Positions 1 to 7,717 of a DNA stretch of 64,000 bases are shown here, piece after piece. The position numbers and the translations under genes were made by a program. The first letter of the stretch is position 1; every line of letters begins with the position of its first letter. The notes beneath the pieces are model-generated. The model did no database searches and was not told where the DNA came from. It was given only the letters and a program-made list of their open reading frames with translations. Source of the stretch: Limnohabitans sp. (GTDB lineage Bacteria; Pseudomonadota; Gammaproteobacteria; Burkholderiales; Burkholderiaceae_C); the NCBI RefSeq assembly GCF_023910625.1, contig NZ_JAAVVW010000003.1:310001-374000 (forward strand). Direction: 5' to 3'.

Positions 1-113
1 GGGATTTCAGAGCTCTGGCCGAGGCAGTGTCCAGGTTGCCACCGGTTCAGTCGGCTTCCGGGCGGACGCAATTTTTCTTGGAGCGCATGCTTAGCGTTCC
101 AGCAGGCGGGTAA
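1..113 (+). CDS. C-terminal end of a probable flagellar MinD-like ATPase FlhG (partial)
   Basis: An open frame enters from the left edge and stops with TAA four bases before fliA. The last 36 residues contain FRALAEAV near the start and FFLERML near the end. No domain is left to identify it directly. The call rests on the usual order flhA-flhF-flhG-fliA in Burkholderiales, where FlhG controls flagellar number and is cotranscribed with fliA. The short gap to fliA supports an operon. It could be any gene that precedes fliA, so the name is an inference. Confidence 0.4.
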   Translation, partial: DFRALAEAVSRLPPVQSASGRTQFFLERMLSVPAGG

Positions 114-117
114 AGAC

Positions 118-837
118 ATGAGCATCAATGTTTCATTGTACGAAGAGGTCGGAAACCGGCATGAGTCCTTGATCCTGACGCATATGCCCATGGTCAAACG
201 TGTGGCGGTGCATCTGAAAGTGCGTTTGCCGCCTTTCATGGAGCTGGACGAATTGGTTCAGGTGGGCATGGTGGGATTGATCGAAGCGGCGCGGTCGTTT
301 GATCCCGCCAAAGGTTTTGAGTTTGAGCATTTTGCCCTGAGTCGGGTGCGCGGTGCGATTCTGGATGAAGTCAGACGGCAGTCTTTCTTGCCGCGCTCGG
401 CGGTCGCCTTCAACAAAAACGAGAACGAAGCGGTGCATGTGTTGGCTGCAGAGTTAGGGCGTGCACCGAATCAGGCCGAGCTGGCCCAGTTCATGGGCAA
501 GGAAATCGGTGAATTTCATAAAGAACGGGGCCAGGCCAAACTCTTCGAAACCTTCTCGATGGAGGTCGTCAACGACGAGGTTATGAACATGCCTGCCGAC
601 AGTGCGATGCAGCCCGAAGTGATGGTGGAAGAGGCTCAGTTCATGGAGGCAGTGGTTCAAGCCATTGACCAATTGCCTGAGCGGGAACGCATGGTCATGT
701 CGCTTTATTATGTCGAAGAGATGAATCTCAAGGCGATCGGTGAGATTTTGGGTGTCAGTGAATCCCGGGTCAGTCAAATTCTCTCGACCGTGGTGAAGAA
801 ATTGCGACAAAATCTAAAAATCTCTCAAACCAATTAA
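118..837 (+). CDS. fliA: RNA polymerase sigma factor FliA (sigma-28), flagellar
   Basis: A 239-residue sigma-70-family protein of the normal FliA length. Region 2 is visible in the first third (LDELVQVGMVGLIEAARSFD, then FEHFALSRVRGAILDEVR). Region 4 lies at the C-terminus, with LPERERMVMSLYY followed by the helix-turn-helix LKAIGEILGVSESRVSQI. FliA directs RNA polymerase to late (class III) flagellar promoters and is normally held by the anti-sigma factor FlgM. It follows the probable flhG after 4 bp. A matching sigma-28 promoter lies about 2.8 kb downstream in front of fliS. The identification is strong; the ATG start has only a weak ribosome site (GGCGGG about 8 bases upstream). Confidence 0.93.
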   Translation: MSINVSLYEEVGNRHESLILTHMPMVKRVAVHLKVRLPPFMELDELVQVGMVGLIEAARSFDPAKGFEFEHFALSRVRGAILDEVRRQSFLPRSAVAFNKNENEAVHVLAAELGRAPNQAELAQFMGKEIGEFHKERGQAKLFETFSMEVVNDEVMNMPADSAMQPEVMVEEAQFMEAVVQAIDQLPERERMVMSLYYVEEMNLKAIGEILGVSESRVSQILSTVVKKLRQNLKISQTN

Positions 838-883
838 ATCTCCAGTATTCGGTCTTTTCAATCGACAACTTCTTGCTGCCGAC

Positions 884-1327
884 ATGTGCGCAGCTGTGGC
901 AGCACAGGGAAAAGTGGTCTGGCTCGATTCGGGCTTGATCGATGCGACCACTGTGGTCGGATCACACCTTGCCCTGCAACAGTGTCGCGGGCATCGCTGC
1001 ACGGGTCTTTATTCAGCGGCATCGACCAAACGTATCCAATCTGGAAATCCAGGAACACCGCAATCGGGCAACAACTTTCAAGGCACACGCCGGCTGATTG
1101 AGGGCAACTGCCCGGTCACTTTGACCCGGGCGCAATGCCTCGCGCAAGGGCTTGTGCCCGGTGTCACACCTCGTGCGGATACACCCCCCAACATTGCCTA
1201 CAACGCCAAGGACTTCACTCGCAAGCGTCAGGCGTGTATCAATGCAGGCTTTGGCCGCGAACAGAAGACCTTCTATAACTGCATGGCCACGGCTTACTTC
1301 ACCGACGAGTCTGACAGGCCCGATTGA
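884..1327 (+). CDS. Hypothetical protein, possible gene remnant
   Basis: A 147-residue open frame with no family I recognise. The C-terminal half reads like protein, with four cysteines in CPVTLTRAQC, ACINAGF and FYNCMATAYF, a spacing that could allow disulphides in an exported protein. The N-terminal half is less convincing; there is no signal peptide and no clear ribosome site at the ATG. It ends about 20 bp before a bidirectional terminator hairpin. It may be the 3' part of a larger gene truncated when the accessory island formed between fliA and fliS. Confidence 0.35.
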   Translation: MCAAVAAQGKVVWLDSGLIDATTVVGSHLALQQCRGHRCTGLYSAASTKRIQSGNPGTPQSGNNFQGTRRLIEGNCPVTLTRAQCLAQGLVPGVTPRADTPPNIAYNAKDFTRKRQACINAGFGREQKTFYNCMATAYFTDESDRPD

Positions 1328-1348
1328 GCCGGGCAAGTGCACCAACAC

Positions 1349-1372
1349 AAAGGGCCGCTATTGCGGCCCTTT
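1349..1372. terminator. Bidirectional rho-independent terminator
   Basis: A perfect hairpin AAAGGGCCGC-TATT-GCGGCCCTTT sits between two convergent open frames. Short A/T tracts on both sides allow it to work in both directions. Confidence 0.7.
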
Positions 1373-1394
1373 GTGATCGACATGAAGATTCAGT

Positions 1395-1595
1395 TCATTC
1401 CTTGGCGAACTTCTGATCCCGCCAGTTCCAGCCATCACAGACGGCACCACCGCCAATGAATGCCGTGGTGGCACCTTTTCCGCCATCCCAATAGCAACCA
1501 GACTCTTTAGTGGCGTCCTTAGCTTTGCGAGCTACGCGCTTGACTAAATCAGGACGAATTTTTCGTCCCTCAATGGACGTATCTGTCGCATCCAT
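1395..1595 (-). CDS. Small hypothetical protein (66 aa)
   Basis: A 66-residue basic protein with a C-terminal glycine-rich stretch (TTAFIGGGAVCDGWNWRDQK) and two cysteines. I recognise no family. Its ATG lies 6 bases after the stop of the gene upstream (1602-1990), which suggests cotranscription, though no strong ribosome site is visible. A terminator hairpin follows about 20 bp past its stop. It belongs to the accessory island between fliA and fliS. Confidence 0.4.
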   Translation of the reverse strand: MDATDTSIEGRKIRPDLVKRVARKAKDATKESGCYWDGGKGATTAFIGGGAVCDGWNWRDQKFAKE

Positions 1596-1601
1596 GCTGA
1601 A

Positions 1602-1990
1602 CTACAAAACATCATCTTCTTCAATAATCAAGTCTATAGGGGCATAAGCCCTAGCAGCCTTGATGCCCTTAGCTCCCCACACCTTTGTGTGGTAAACGAT
1701 AGGCACAAATTGCCATTTCTCCATGTTTCCGCAAACGTGTTTCTTCAACCACTCATTCGCAGAGGCGGCAATTACATCAGGTTGAATTTGTTGCCCACAG
1801 TTTTCTCGAAAGTCCTTGTAATCGGTCAGCTCATGAAGCTTTCTAGGTTTACCAGCTACGACTCCATACAAAGACTGTTCACCGGGTGCATGCATAGAAA
1901 GAATGTCGTTTGGCGTTAACGTTGCACCCCCCCCAACCCCAGCAAGGCAGCGGTGGCCACGAGCAGCGCAAAAGTGCGGAAAGTTTTCAT
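1602..1990 (-). pseudogene. Exported hypothetical protein, signal peptide split off by a homopolymer frameshift
   Basis: On the minus strand an ATG at 1990, with GGAAG about 9 bases upstream, opens a typical signal peptide (MKTFRTFALLVATAALLGLG). This frame stops 25 codons in, just after a run of eight G (C on the plus strand, 1927-1934). The frame one base away continues cleanly to 1602 and encodes about 110 residues with cysteines in ENCGQQ and KHVCGN. Removing one G would join the signal peptide to the mature part. An alternative start at 2015 gives an unbroken 137-residue frame but with an implausible N-terminus. No family is recognised. The shift may be a sequencing error, phase variation or decay. 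Confidence 0.5.
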
Positions 1991-2048
1991 GGAAGGTCTT
2001 CCATTGTTGATTCATTAACGATTAACTTACGCGAGCCGTTGACAGCCC

Positions 2049-2396
2049 CTATTTCTCGAGCATTGATTCAAGCCTGGCAATGGCATCTTCAATAACCTCA
2101 GCTGGTGCCGTTTCGATTTTTCTTGCATCACGCGCATTCAAATCAAGCATTCTTATTTTGTTGATGAGCGCAACCCCTTGCGTTTTCAGGCCCGTTCCCG
2201 TCAAACTCACAGCAAATCCGGCGTACCTTGCGAAATCACCACCTTGGGTAATGGGAGCAACAAGTACATCCCCCAATTTGTTAAACGCTTGACTGGTCAA
2301 TACCAACGCGGGGCGATGTCCTGACTGCTCCTTTCCAACAACTGGATCAAGCGGCACACTAACAATGTCTCCACGAGAGAAAGTACGTTTCACCAT
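2049..2396 (-). CDS. MazF/PemK-family endoribonuclease toxin
   Basis: A toxin of 115 residues from the ATG at 2396. It shows the PemK/MazF fold signature: FSRGDIVSVPLDPVVG at the N-terminus, then GHRPALVLTS and LVAPITQGG. These toxins cleave mRNA, in free form at specific sites, and are neutralised by direct binding of the antitoxin. The start overlaps the end of the antitoxin gene by 7 bp, which implies translational coupling. An upstream in-frame start at 2429 exists but would lie inside the antitoxin gene and add a non-conserved extension. The pair sits in the accessory island between fliA and fliS, where it could stabilise the island. Confidence 0.88.
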   Translation of the reverse strand: MVKRTFSRGDIVSVPLDPVVGKEQSGHRPALVLTSQAFNKLGDVLVAPITQGGDFARYAGFAVSLTGTGLKTQGVALINKIRMLDLNARDARKIETAPAEVIEDAIARLESMLEK

Positions 2397-2641
2397 ACTT
2401 CGCCGCCAACAGGTGCAGTTTTGTCCCACACACTCAAATCAGCAGGGGCTGCAGCTTTGAGATCACATTGCGCAATCAAATCAGCCAATTTGTACTTTCG
2501 CCTCGGCTCTAAAACAATTTTGCCGTTCGCAGTGACGTGAATTTTCATGGTCCGTCCTGCCGACAATCCGAGATCTCGCAGGACCGGTGGTGGCATGACC
2601 AAAGCTGTGCTGTTACCCATTTTTCTAAGTGTGACTTCCAT
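2390..2641 (-). CDS. MazE/PemI-family antitoxin (AbrB-type DNA-binding)
   Basis: An 83-residue protein with an N-terminal AbrB/MazE beta-strand domain: MEVTLRKMGNSTALVMPPPV and then the LGLSAGRTMKIHV segment. The C-terminal tail (about residues 50-83) is the expected toxin-binding region. It binds MazF and normally represses its own operon. The gene is first in a two-gene unit, and the toxin start overlaps its stop. The 15 bp upstream of the start contain the ribosome site AAGGAG (minus strand). Confidence 0.88.
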   Translation of the reverse strand: MEVTLRKMGNSTALVMPPPVLRDLGLSAGRTMKIHVTANGKIVLEPRRKYKLADLIAQCDLKAAAPADLSVWDKTAPVGGEVW

Positions 2642-2656
2642 TTTTAAACTCCTTGA

Positions 2657-3601
2657 GTGCGTAATGGAATTTTATTTCCCCGCGCACCATATGTCAAACT
2701 ATGTTTTACGACAGAAAGCCTTGCAGCCCCCCACCATCGCTGGCACATTGTGCGGCGCATGTTCCGCGACAAATCAGAAAACTGGAGCCCCTATACCCGG
2801 GGCATTGATCCGTTTTATCCCAAACACATGCAGGCGCTGCCCAATCCCACAGACCCCGTGTTCTACAACATGAACATTGCCGCCGCGCAGGTGGCCGTTG
2901 GCCAGGCCATGATGCACCATCAAGCCCCCTATGCATTCTTTGTGGAGACTTCGCTGCGCCTGGATCAACGCCAGTCCACCAGTGGTAACTTGCTCAGAAA
3001 GAAAATCAACACCACCACCGTGGGCTACGCAAGGCCCAAGGTTTACCTGGCCGCACCCTTGTCGATGTCCACGCAGCGCAACACCACCACACCCTCCATG
3101 ATGGCTGTGATTTGCCCCCGGACCACGACGTGCACACACCCGGATCAACTGGCCTTTGCAGGCTTTGTGCTGGAGCATCTGGAGGGGGGCAACATCCCCA
3201 ATATCGAAGAGGAGATCTATCGTAACGTCGAGTCCAAGAGCAGCTGGACAGGCGTGGCATTTATGCTGCTGACGGCTGCCCTGACCTGGGGTACGGGGGC
3301 GATGATTGCTGGAACGGGGAATTGGGCTTTGGCCAATGGCTCGATTGTTGCGGCGAATTCTGTCAGCACCCTAGCAGTAACACCAGCCATCGCCGGAACA
3401 ACCATCGCAGCCGGTGCCGGCATGGGCTACGCCACCATCAATGGCATGCTCCAAGGTGGCCCCCTGTCCAGCCCCCAGCAAAATTGGCTGGGCCAGATGG
3501 GCATGACACCTGCGCAAGTGAGCATCGGCGTGAGCGATGGCTCGTATTGCAACAACGCCCACTCAAGATCAGCCGCAGTCAGTTTAGGCGTCGTCGGGTA
3601 A
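2657..3601 (+). CDS. Hypothetical protein with a hydrophobic glycine/alanine-rich region
   Basis: The open frame is 314 residues, but the first 34 look non-coding in style. An ATG at 2759 (MFRDKSENW) is a better start and gives about 280 residues. Near residue 200 a transmembrane-like segment (FMLLTAALTWGTGAMIA) is followed by a long Ala/Gly/Thr-rich apolar stretch ending with GMGYATINGMLQGG. I recognise no family. The last 30 residues again look less protein-like, so the 3' end may be frameshifted. It lies between the toxin-antitoxin genes and fliS and is probably island cargo or a remnant. Confidence 0.4.
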   Translation: MRNGILFPRAPYVKLCFTTESLAAPHHRWHIVRRMFRDKSENWSPYTRGIDPFYPKHMQALPNPTDPVFYNMNIAAAQVAVGQAMMHHQAPYAFFVETSLRLDQRQSTSGNLLRKKINTTTVGYARPKVYLAAPLSMSTQRNTTTPSMMAVICPRTTTCTHPDQLAFAGFVLEHLEGGNIPNIEEEIYRNVESKSSWTGVAFMLLTAALTWGTGAMIAGTGNWALANGSIVAANSVSTLAVTPAIAGTTIAAGAGMGYATINGMLQGGPLSSPQQNWLGQMGMTPAQVSIGVSDGSYCNNAHSRSAAVSLGVVG

Positions 3602-3655
3602 GCCTGAGCCTTTGGTCTTGCGCTTAAAAATTCGTGCTGATGAACCCGACCTGGC

Positions 3656-3682
3656 TCAAGTTTGCTTGCCAGACACCGATAC
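3656..3682 (+). promoter_or_regulatory. Sigma-28 (FliA) promoter of fliS
   Basis: TCAAGTTT at 3656-3663, an 11-base spacer and ACCGATAC at 3675-3682 match the flagellar sigma-28 consensus (TAAAGTTT, 11 bases, GCCGATAA) at 7 of 8 and 6 of 8 positions. The element lies 31 bp before the fliS start. The FliA gene is nearby, so the match is biologically sensible. Confidence 0.75.
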
Positions 3683-3713
3683 CTCTTTTACTCAAGTAGT
3701 CAAGGGGTCTTCC

Positions 3714-4136
3714 ATGCGTGCCTATTCCAAGTTTGCTGAAAGTTACGGTTCTGTCCAGGTCACCACAGGTGTGGCGACGGCGGACAACATCCAGTTGATC
3801 CAGATGTTGTTTGATGGTTTGCTGGAGAGCCTTGCAATGGCATCAGGCCACATCCAAAACAACGTCATTGAAGAAAAATCCAAAGCATTGGCTCGTGCCG
3901 GGCGCATCGTGGTGGGTTTGCAAGGCGCGCTGGATCTCGAGCGAGGAGGAGAGTTGGCCCAGAATCTAAATGAGCTGTACGCTTACATTACTCGGCGACT
4001 GTTCCACATCAACGCCTACAACGATTTGCCAGCACTGGAAGAGGTTAAAACCTTGATCAATGACATTTCGCAAGCTTGGCAGAGCCTGCCCAGTTTGCTG
4101 GCTGACACCGGTCGCAAGACGCATTACGCCAACTGA
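3714..4136 (+). CDS. fliS: Flagellar export chaperone FliS
   Basis: A 140-residue protein of normal FliS length. The start MRAYSKFAESYGSVQ and the segments ADNIQLIQMLFDGLLESL and LNELYAYITRRLFHINAYND are characteristic of the four-helix FliS fold. FliS binds the C-terminus of flagellin in the cytoplasm and keeps it unpolymerised until export. The ATG at 3714 follows AAGGGG, 7 bases upstream; a frame extending to 3612 lacks a ribosome site and would overlap the promoter. fliS usually follows fliC and fliD; here it stands alone after an accessory island, with its own sigma-28 promoter. Confidence 0.9.
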   Translation: MRAYSKFAESYGSVQVTTGVATADNIQLIQMLFDGLLESLAMASGHIQNNVIEEKSKALARAGRIVVGLQGALDLERGGELAQNLNELYAYITRRLFHINAYNDLPALEEVKTLINDISQAWQSLPSLLADTGRKTHYAN

Positions 4137-4157
4137 CGGGGGTCGGGCAAGGCTGAT

Positions 4158-4234
4158 TGGTCTGCCCGACAGGAATCGAACCTGTGACCCACAGCTTAGA
4201 AGGCTGTTGCTCTATCCAACTGAGCTACGGGCAG
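4158..4234 (-). tRNA. tRNA-Arg (anticodon TCT)
   Basis: A full cloverleaf on the minus strand: acceptor CTGCCCG pairs with CGGGCAG, the anticodon loop is CTTCTAA, the T arm carries GGTTCGATTCC, and CCA is encoded. The anticodon TCT reads AGA/AGG codons. Confidence 0.95.
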
Positions 4235-4247
4235 ATACAAGAAAGAC

Positions 4248-4272
4248 AAAAGGCCCGTATGGGCCTTTTTTA
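4248..4272. terminator. Hairpin between the two tRNA genes
   Basis: AAAGGCCC-GTAT-GGGCCTTTTTT forms a stem with T tracts on both strands. On the minus strand it lies between tRNA-Pro and tRNA-Arg. It could end tRNA-Pro transcription, or end fliS transcripts on the plus strand. Confidence 0.6.
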
Positions 4273-4329
4273 TCGAGCGTCCAAGACGCCAAATTTTGCA
4301 ATGACGCCGTGCAGGAAAATCCACAGAAA

Positions 4330-4406
4330 TGGTCGGAGCGGCGGGATTCGAACTCGCGACCCTCTGCTCCCAAAGCAGATGCGCTACCAGGCTGCGCTAC
4401 GCTCCG
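4330..4406 (-). tRNA. tRNA-Pro (anticodon TGG)
   Basis: A complete cloverleaf on the minus strand: acceptor CGGAGCG pairs with CGCTCCG, the anticodon loop contains TGG, the T arm carries GAGTTCGAATCCC, and CCA is encoded. Confidence 0.95.
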
Positions 4407-4492
4407 ACTGCTAGTATTTTAACTCCCAAATTGGTCATTGTTCGCGCGAGCCCTAAAAAAGTCCCATCCGGTGACCGGAGCGCATGGTGTTT

Positions 4493-5752
4493 TCAGCCAC
4501 CCCGTGTCACGGGCATTTTGATATTGCCCGGCAAAGCCAGTTGCTTGGCCAGCTCCAGTTTGGCCAGCGAGTTGCGGTGCACTTCGTCTGGGCCGTCTGC
4601 CAGGCGCAGGGTACGCTGGTGGGCGTAGGCATAGGCCAGCGGGAAGTCTTGTGACACGCCACCACCACCGTGCGCCTGAATGGCCCAGTCGATGATCTGG
4701 CAGGCCATGTTGGGGGCCACGATTTTGATCATGGCGATTTCGGCCTTGGCGACCTTGTTGCCCACGGTGTCCATCATGTGCGCGGCTTTGAGGGTGAGCA
4801 GGCGGGCTTGCTCGATCATGCAGCGCGATTCTGCAATGCGCTCTTGCCACACGGTCTGGCGGGCCACTTCGCGGCCAAAGGCCACCCGCTCGTTCAGGCG
4901 TTTGCACATCAGCTCCAGGGCGCGTTCGGCGATGCCGATGGTGCGCATGCAGTGGTGAATGCGGCCAGGGCCTAAGCGGCCTTGCGCGATTTCAAAGCCA
5001 CGGCATTCGCCCAGCAAGATGTTTTCCGCTGGAACGCGCACGTTTTTGAGCACGACTTCCATGTGGCCATGCGGTGCGTCGTCATAACCAAACACCGACA
5101 GGGCGCGCACCACGGTGATGCCGGGCGAGTTGGCGGGCACCACGATCATGGATTGTTGTTCGTGGCGACCGGCATCGGGGTTGGTCTTGCCCATGACGAT
5201 GTAGACCGCGCAGCGTGGGTCGCCCGCGCCGGACGACCACCACTTGCGGCCATTGATGACGTATTCATTGCCTTCGCGGCGGATTTCGCATTCGATGTTG
5301 GTCGCGTCCGATGAGGCCACATCGGGCTCGGTCATCAAGAAGGCCGAGCGGATTTCACCGCGCAGCAAAGGCTCCAGCCATTCGTCCTTGAGGCTTTCGC
5401 TGGCATAGCGCTCCAGCGTTTCCATGTTGCCGGTGTCGGGCGCTGAGCAGTTGAAAATTTCGGCCGCAAAGGGCACACGGCCCATGATCTCGCACAAGGG
5501 TGCGTATTCGAGGTTGGACAGGCCTTGGGGTGCGCGTGTCGACTTGGGCAAAAACAGGTTCCACAAACCGGCGGCCAGGGCCTTGGGCTTGAGTTCTTCG
5601 ACGATTTTGGTGGGCACCCAGGCGTTGCCCTTGGCGCGGTTTTCGGCAATCTCTTCGAAGAACCTCGCCTCGTTGGGGTAAATGTGCTCGTCCATGAAGG
5701 TCAGCAAACGGGCCTGCATGTCTTTGACCTTGGGGGTGTATTCAAAATCCAT
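4493..5752 (-). CDS. Acyl-CoA dehydrogenase (ACAD10/11-like)
   Basis: A 419-residue flavoprotein of the acyl-CoA dehydrogenase family. Visible elements are the middle-domain segment [18 protein letters not shown], the strand [16 protein letters not shown] and the C-terminal FAD contact segment [20 protein letters not shown]. It oxidises an acyl-CoA at the alpha-beta bond and passes electrons to ETF. It directly follows an APH-type kinase gene (38 bp). In animal ACAD10/11 these two domains are fused, and a kinase plus dehydrogenase convert 4-hydroxyacyl-CoAs; bacterial lva genes use a similar pair. A role in hydroxy-acid catabolism is therefore plausible but inferred. Confidence 0.88.
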   Translation of the reverse strand: MDFEYTPKVKDMQARLLTFMDEHIYPNEARFFEEIAENRAKGNAWVPTKIVEELKPKALAAGLWNLFLPKSTRAPQGLSNLEYAPLCEIMGRVPFAAEIFNCSAPDTGNMETLERYASESLKDEWLEPLLRGEIRSAFLMTEPDVASSDATNIECEIRREGNEYVINGRKWWSSGAGDPRCAVYIVMGKTNPDAGRHEQQSMIVVPANSPGITVVRALSVFGYDDAPHGHMEVVLKNVRVPAENILLGECRGFEIAQGRLGPGRIHHCMRTIGIAERALELMCKRLNERVAFGREVARQTVWQERIAESRCMIEQARLLTLKAAHMMDTVGNKVAKAEIAMIKIVAPNMACQIIDWAIQAHGGGGVSQDFPLAYAYAHQRTLRLADGPDEVHRNSLAKLELAKQLALPGNIKMPVTRGG

Positions 5753-5790
5753 GGTCTATCTCCTTGAAGTGATGGGTCGTAAAAAGGGGG

Positions 5791-6876
5791 TCAGGCTTTG
5801 CGGGCGAACTGCCAGGCCAACTCGGCCATCGGGCGCGCACCGGCACCGGAGGTTTTGGCTTGCTCGCTGGACGCAGTGCCGTCTTCGACGCGTTTGGCAA
5901 TGCCTTGCAAAATCGCGGCAATGCGGAACATGTTGTAGGCCAAATAAAAATTCCAGTCTTTGGCCAAAGCCTCGGGTGTGGTGAAACCGGTGCGCTCGCA
6001 GTAGCGGCGAATGTATTCGGCCTCAGACGGGATGCCGAGAGCCGCGAAATCAAGACCACCGATGCCCCTGAAGGTGCCCGGTTTGATGTGCCAGGCCATG
6101 CAGTGGTAGCTGAAGTCAGCCAACGGGTGACCCAAGGTGGACAGTTCCCAGTCGAGCACGGCGAGTACGCGCGCTTCGGTGGGGTGGAACATCAGGTTGT
6201 CCAAGCGGTAGTCGCCATGCACGACGCCGACCATTGACTCGTCTTTGGCGCTGTCCGGGATGTTTTTCGGCAGCCATTCGATCAGCTGGTCCATCTCGGG
6301 AATGGGCTGGGTGACAGACGCTGCGTACTGTTTGCTCCAGCGGCCGATCTGGCGCTCAATGTAGTTGCCAGGTTTGCCATAGCTGGACAGGCCTTGCTTG
6401 GCGACATCGACCTTGTGCAGCGCCGCCAGTACCCGGTTCATTTCGTCGTAAATCGCACCGCGCTCGGCCTGCGACATGCCGGGCAAAGATTGGTCCCACA
6501 GCACGCGGCCTTGCACAAACTCCATGACGTAAAACGCGCGGCCAATCACCGCTTCGTCGTCGCACAGCACATGCATTTGGGCCACGGGCACGTCGGTGCC
6601 GTGCAAGCCTTTCATGACCGCAAATTCGCGCTCGATGGCGTGGGCCGAAGGCAGCAGCTTGGCCACCGGACCGGGCTTGGCCCTCATCACGTATTGGCGT
6701 GTGGGCGTGATGAGTTTGTAGGTGGGGTTGGACTGGCCGCCTTTGAACATTTCCACGCTCAAAGGGCCTGCAAAGCCGGGGATTTTGGCGCTGAGCCAGG
6801 CTTCCAGGGCTGGGATGTCGAAGGCGTGGGTGCCCTTGACAGGCCGGGTCCCCACAAAATGATCAAAAGCACTCAT
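5791..6876 (-). CDS. APH-family phosphotransferase, possible hydroxyacyl-CoA kinase
   Basis: A 361-residue protein with the aminoglycoside/choline kinase fold. The nucleotide lobe includes YVMRAKPGP; the catalytic loop is VVHGDYRLDNLMFHP (HGDxxxxN) and the metal-binding segment is VLDWELSTLGHPLADF. Despite the family name, this branch pairs with acyl-CoA dehydrogenases and is not an antibiotic-resistance enzyme. It lies immediately upstream of the dehydrogenase gene. I infer phosphorylation of a hydroxyacyl-CoA intermediate, by analogy to ACAD10/11 and LvaA. Confidence 0.85.
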   Translation of the reverse strand: MSAFDHFVGTRPVKGTHAFDIPALEAWLSAKIPGFAGPLSVEMFKGGQSNPTYKLITPTRQYVMRAKPGPVAKLLPSAHAIEREFAVMKGLHGTDVPVAQMHVLCDDEAVIGRAFYVMEFVQGRVLWDQSLPGMSQAERGAIYDEMNRVLAALHKVDVAKQGLSSYGKPGNYIERQIGRWSKQYAASVTQPIPEMDQLIEWLPKNIPDSAKDESMVGVVHGDYRLDNLMFHPTEARVLAVLDWELSTLGHPLADFSYHCMAWHIKPGTFRGIGGLDFAALGIPSEAEYIRRYCERTGFTTPEALAKDWNFYLAYNMFRIAAILQGIAKRVEDGTASSEQAKTSGAGARPMAELAWQFARKA

Positions 6877-6940
6877 GGGTGGACCCGTCGAAAATCAGTG
6901 GTCGCCGCAGTCAGCGGCGATAGGGTGAAAATATGGCGTG

Positions 6941-7660
6941 TCAGTGGTCCGCGTTCACGATCCGCAACAGCGCATCGCGGTCCAGCACCACCAAGCCGCC
7001 CGGCTCGATCCGGATGATTTGCTCGCGCTCCATTTGCTTGAGTTCCTGGTTCACTCGTTGGCGTGAAGCACCCAGCAATTGCGCCAGTTCTTCCTGCGCC
7101 AGTTGCAAGCTGATGCGGATCGCCTTGGCGTCCGACAAACTGGGCACACCGTAGCTGCGCACCAAGTGGTTGAGTTGTTTGGCCAGACGAGCACGCAAGG
7201 GCAATGTGTTGAGGTCTTCCACCAAGCCGTACAGCTGGCGAATGCGCCGGGCATGCAGGCGCAGCATCGCGTCGTAAAACTCGACATGCTGCGTCAGGAT
7301 TTTCTTGAAGTCGGCCTTGGCCACGTTCAGCGTGGTCGTCTCGCCGTGTGCATAGCAGTCGTGTGTGCGCCGGTCTCCGTCGAAGATCGACACATCGCCA
7401 AACCAGATGCCCGGCTCCACATAGGTCAAGGTGATCTGTTTGCCCGACACCGAGGTGGAGCTCACGCGCACCGCGCCCTTGGCACAGGCGATCCACTGCT
7501 CGGGCGGATCGCCCCGGGCAGCGAGCATGTCGCCGTCTTTGTGTCGTTTGACGTAAGCGCATCGAAGTATGTCGTGTCGTAGTGAAGGTGAAAGGCTTGA
7601 GAACCAGCGACCATTGTTGATCGCCTCTCTTTCCTCCATTGTCAGAATCGGTTCGTCCAT
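6941..7660 (-). CDS. Crp/Fnr-family transcriptional regulator
   Basis: A 239-residue regulator with an N-terminal cyclic-nucleotide-binding-like beta barrel (MLAARGDPPEQWIACAKGAV, then GIWFGDVSIFDG) and a C-terminal winged helix-turn-helix around AQEELAQLLGASRQRVNQEL. No cysteine cluster for an FNR-type iron-sulphur centre is visible. It sits within a run of minus-strand acyl-CoA genes and may control them. The effector is unknown. Confidence 0.9.
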   Translation of the reverse strand: MDEPILTMEEREAINNGRWFSSLSPSLRHDILRCAYVKRHKDGDMLAARGDPPEQWIACAKGAVRVSSTSVSGKQITLTYVEPGIWFGDVSIFDGDRRTHDCYAHGETTTLNVAKADFKKILTQHVEFYDAMLRLHARRIRQLYGLVEDLNTLPLRARLAKQLNHLVRSYGVPSLSDAKAIRISLQLAQEELAQLLGASRQRVNQELKQMEREQIIRIEPGGLVVLDRDALLRIVNADH

Positions 7661-7717
7661 GCTCTGTCCTTTGAGTGACTGATGATCGGGGTTTTGTCGC
7701 CTGGGGGACCAGTCGCT

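Noticed and set aside
855..885. Second sigma-28 promoter (GCCGACAT) after fliA
   Set aside because: No acceptable -35 element at an 11-base distance.
5791..6876. Aminoglycoside resistance gene
   Set aside because: The APH fold is present, but the pairing with acyl-CoA dehydrogenase and the context point to metabolism rather than resistance.
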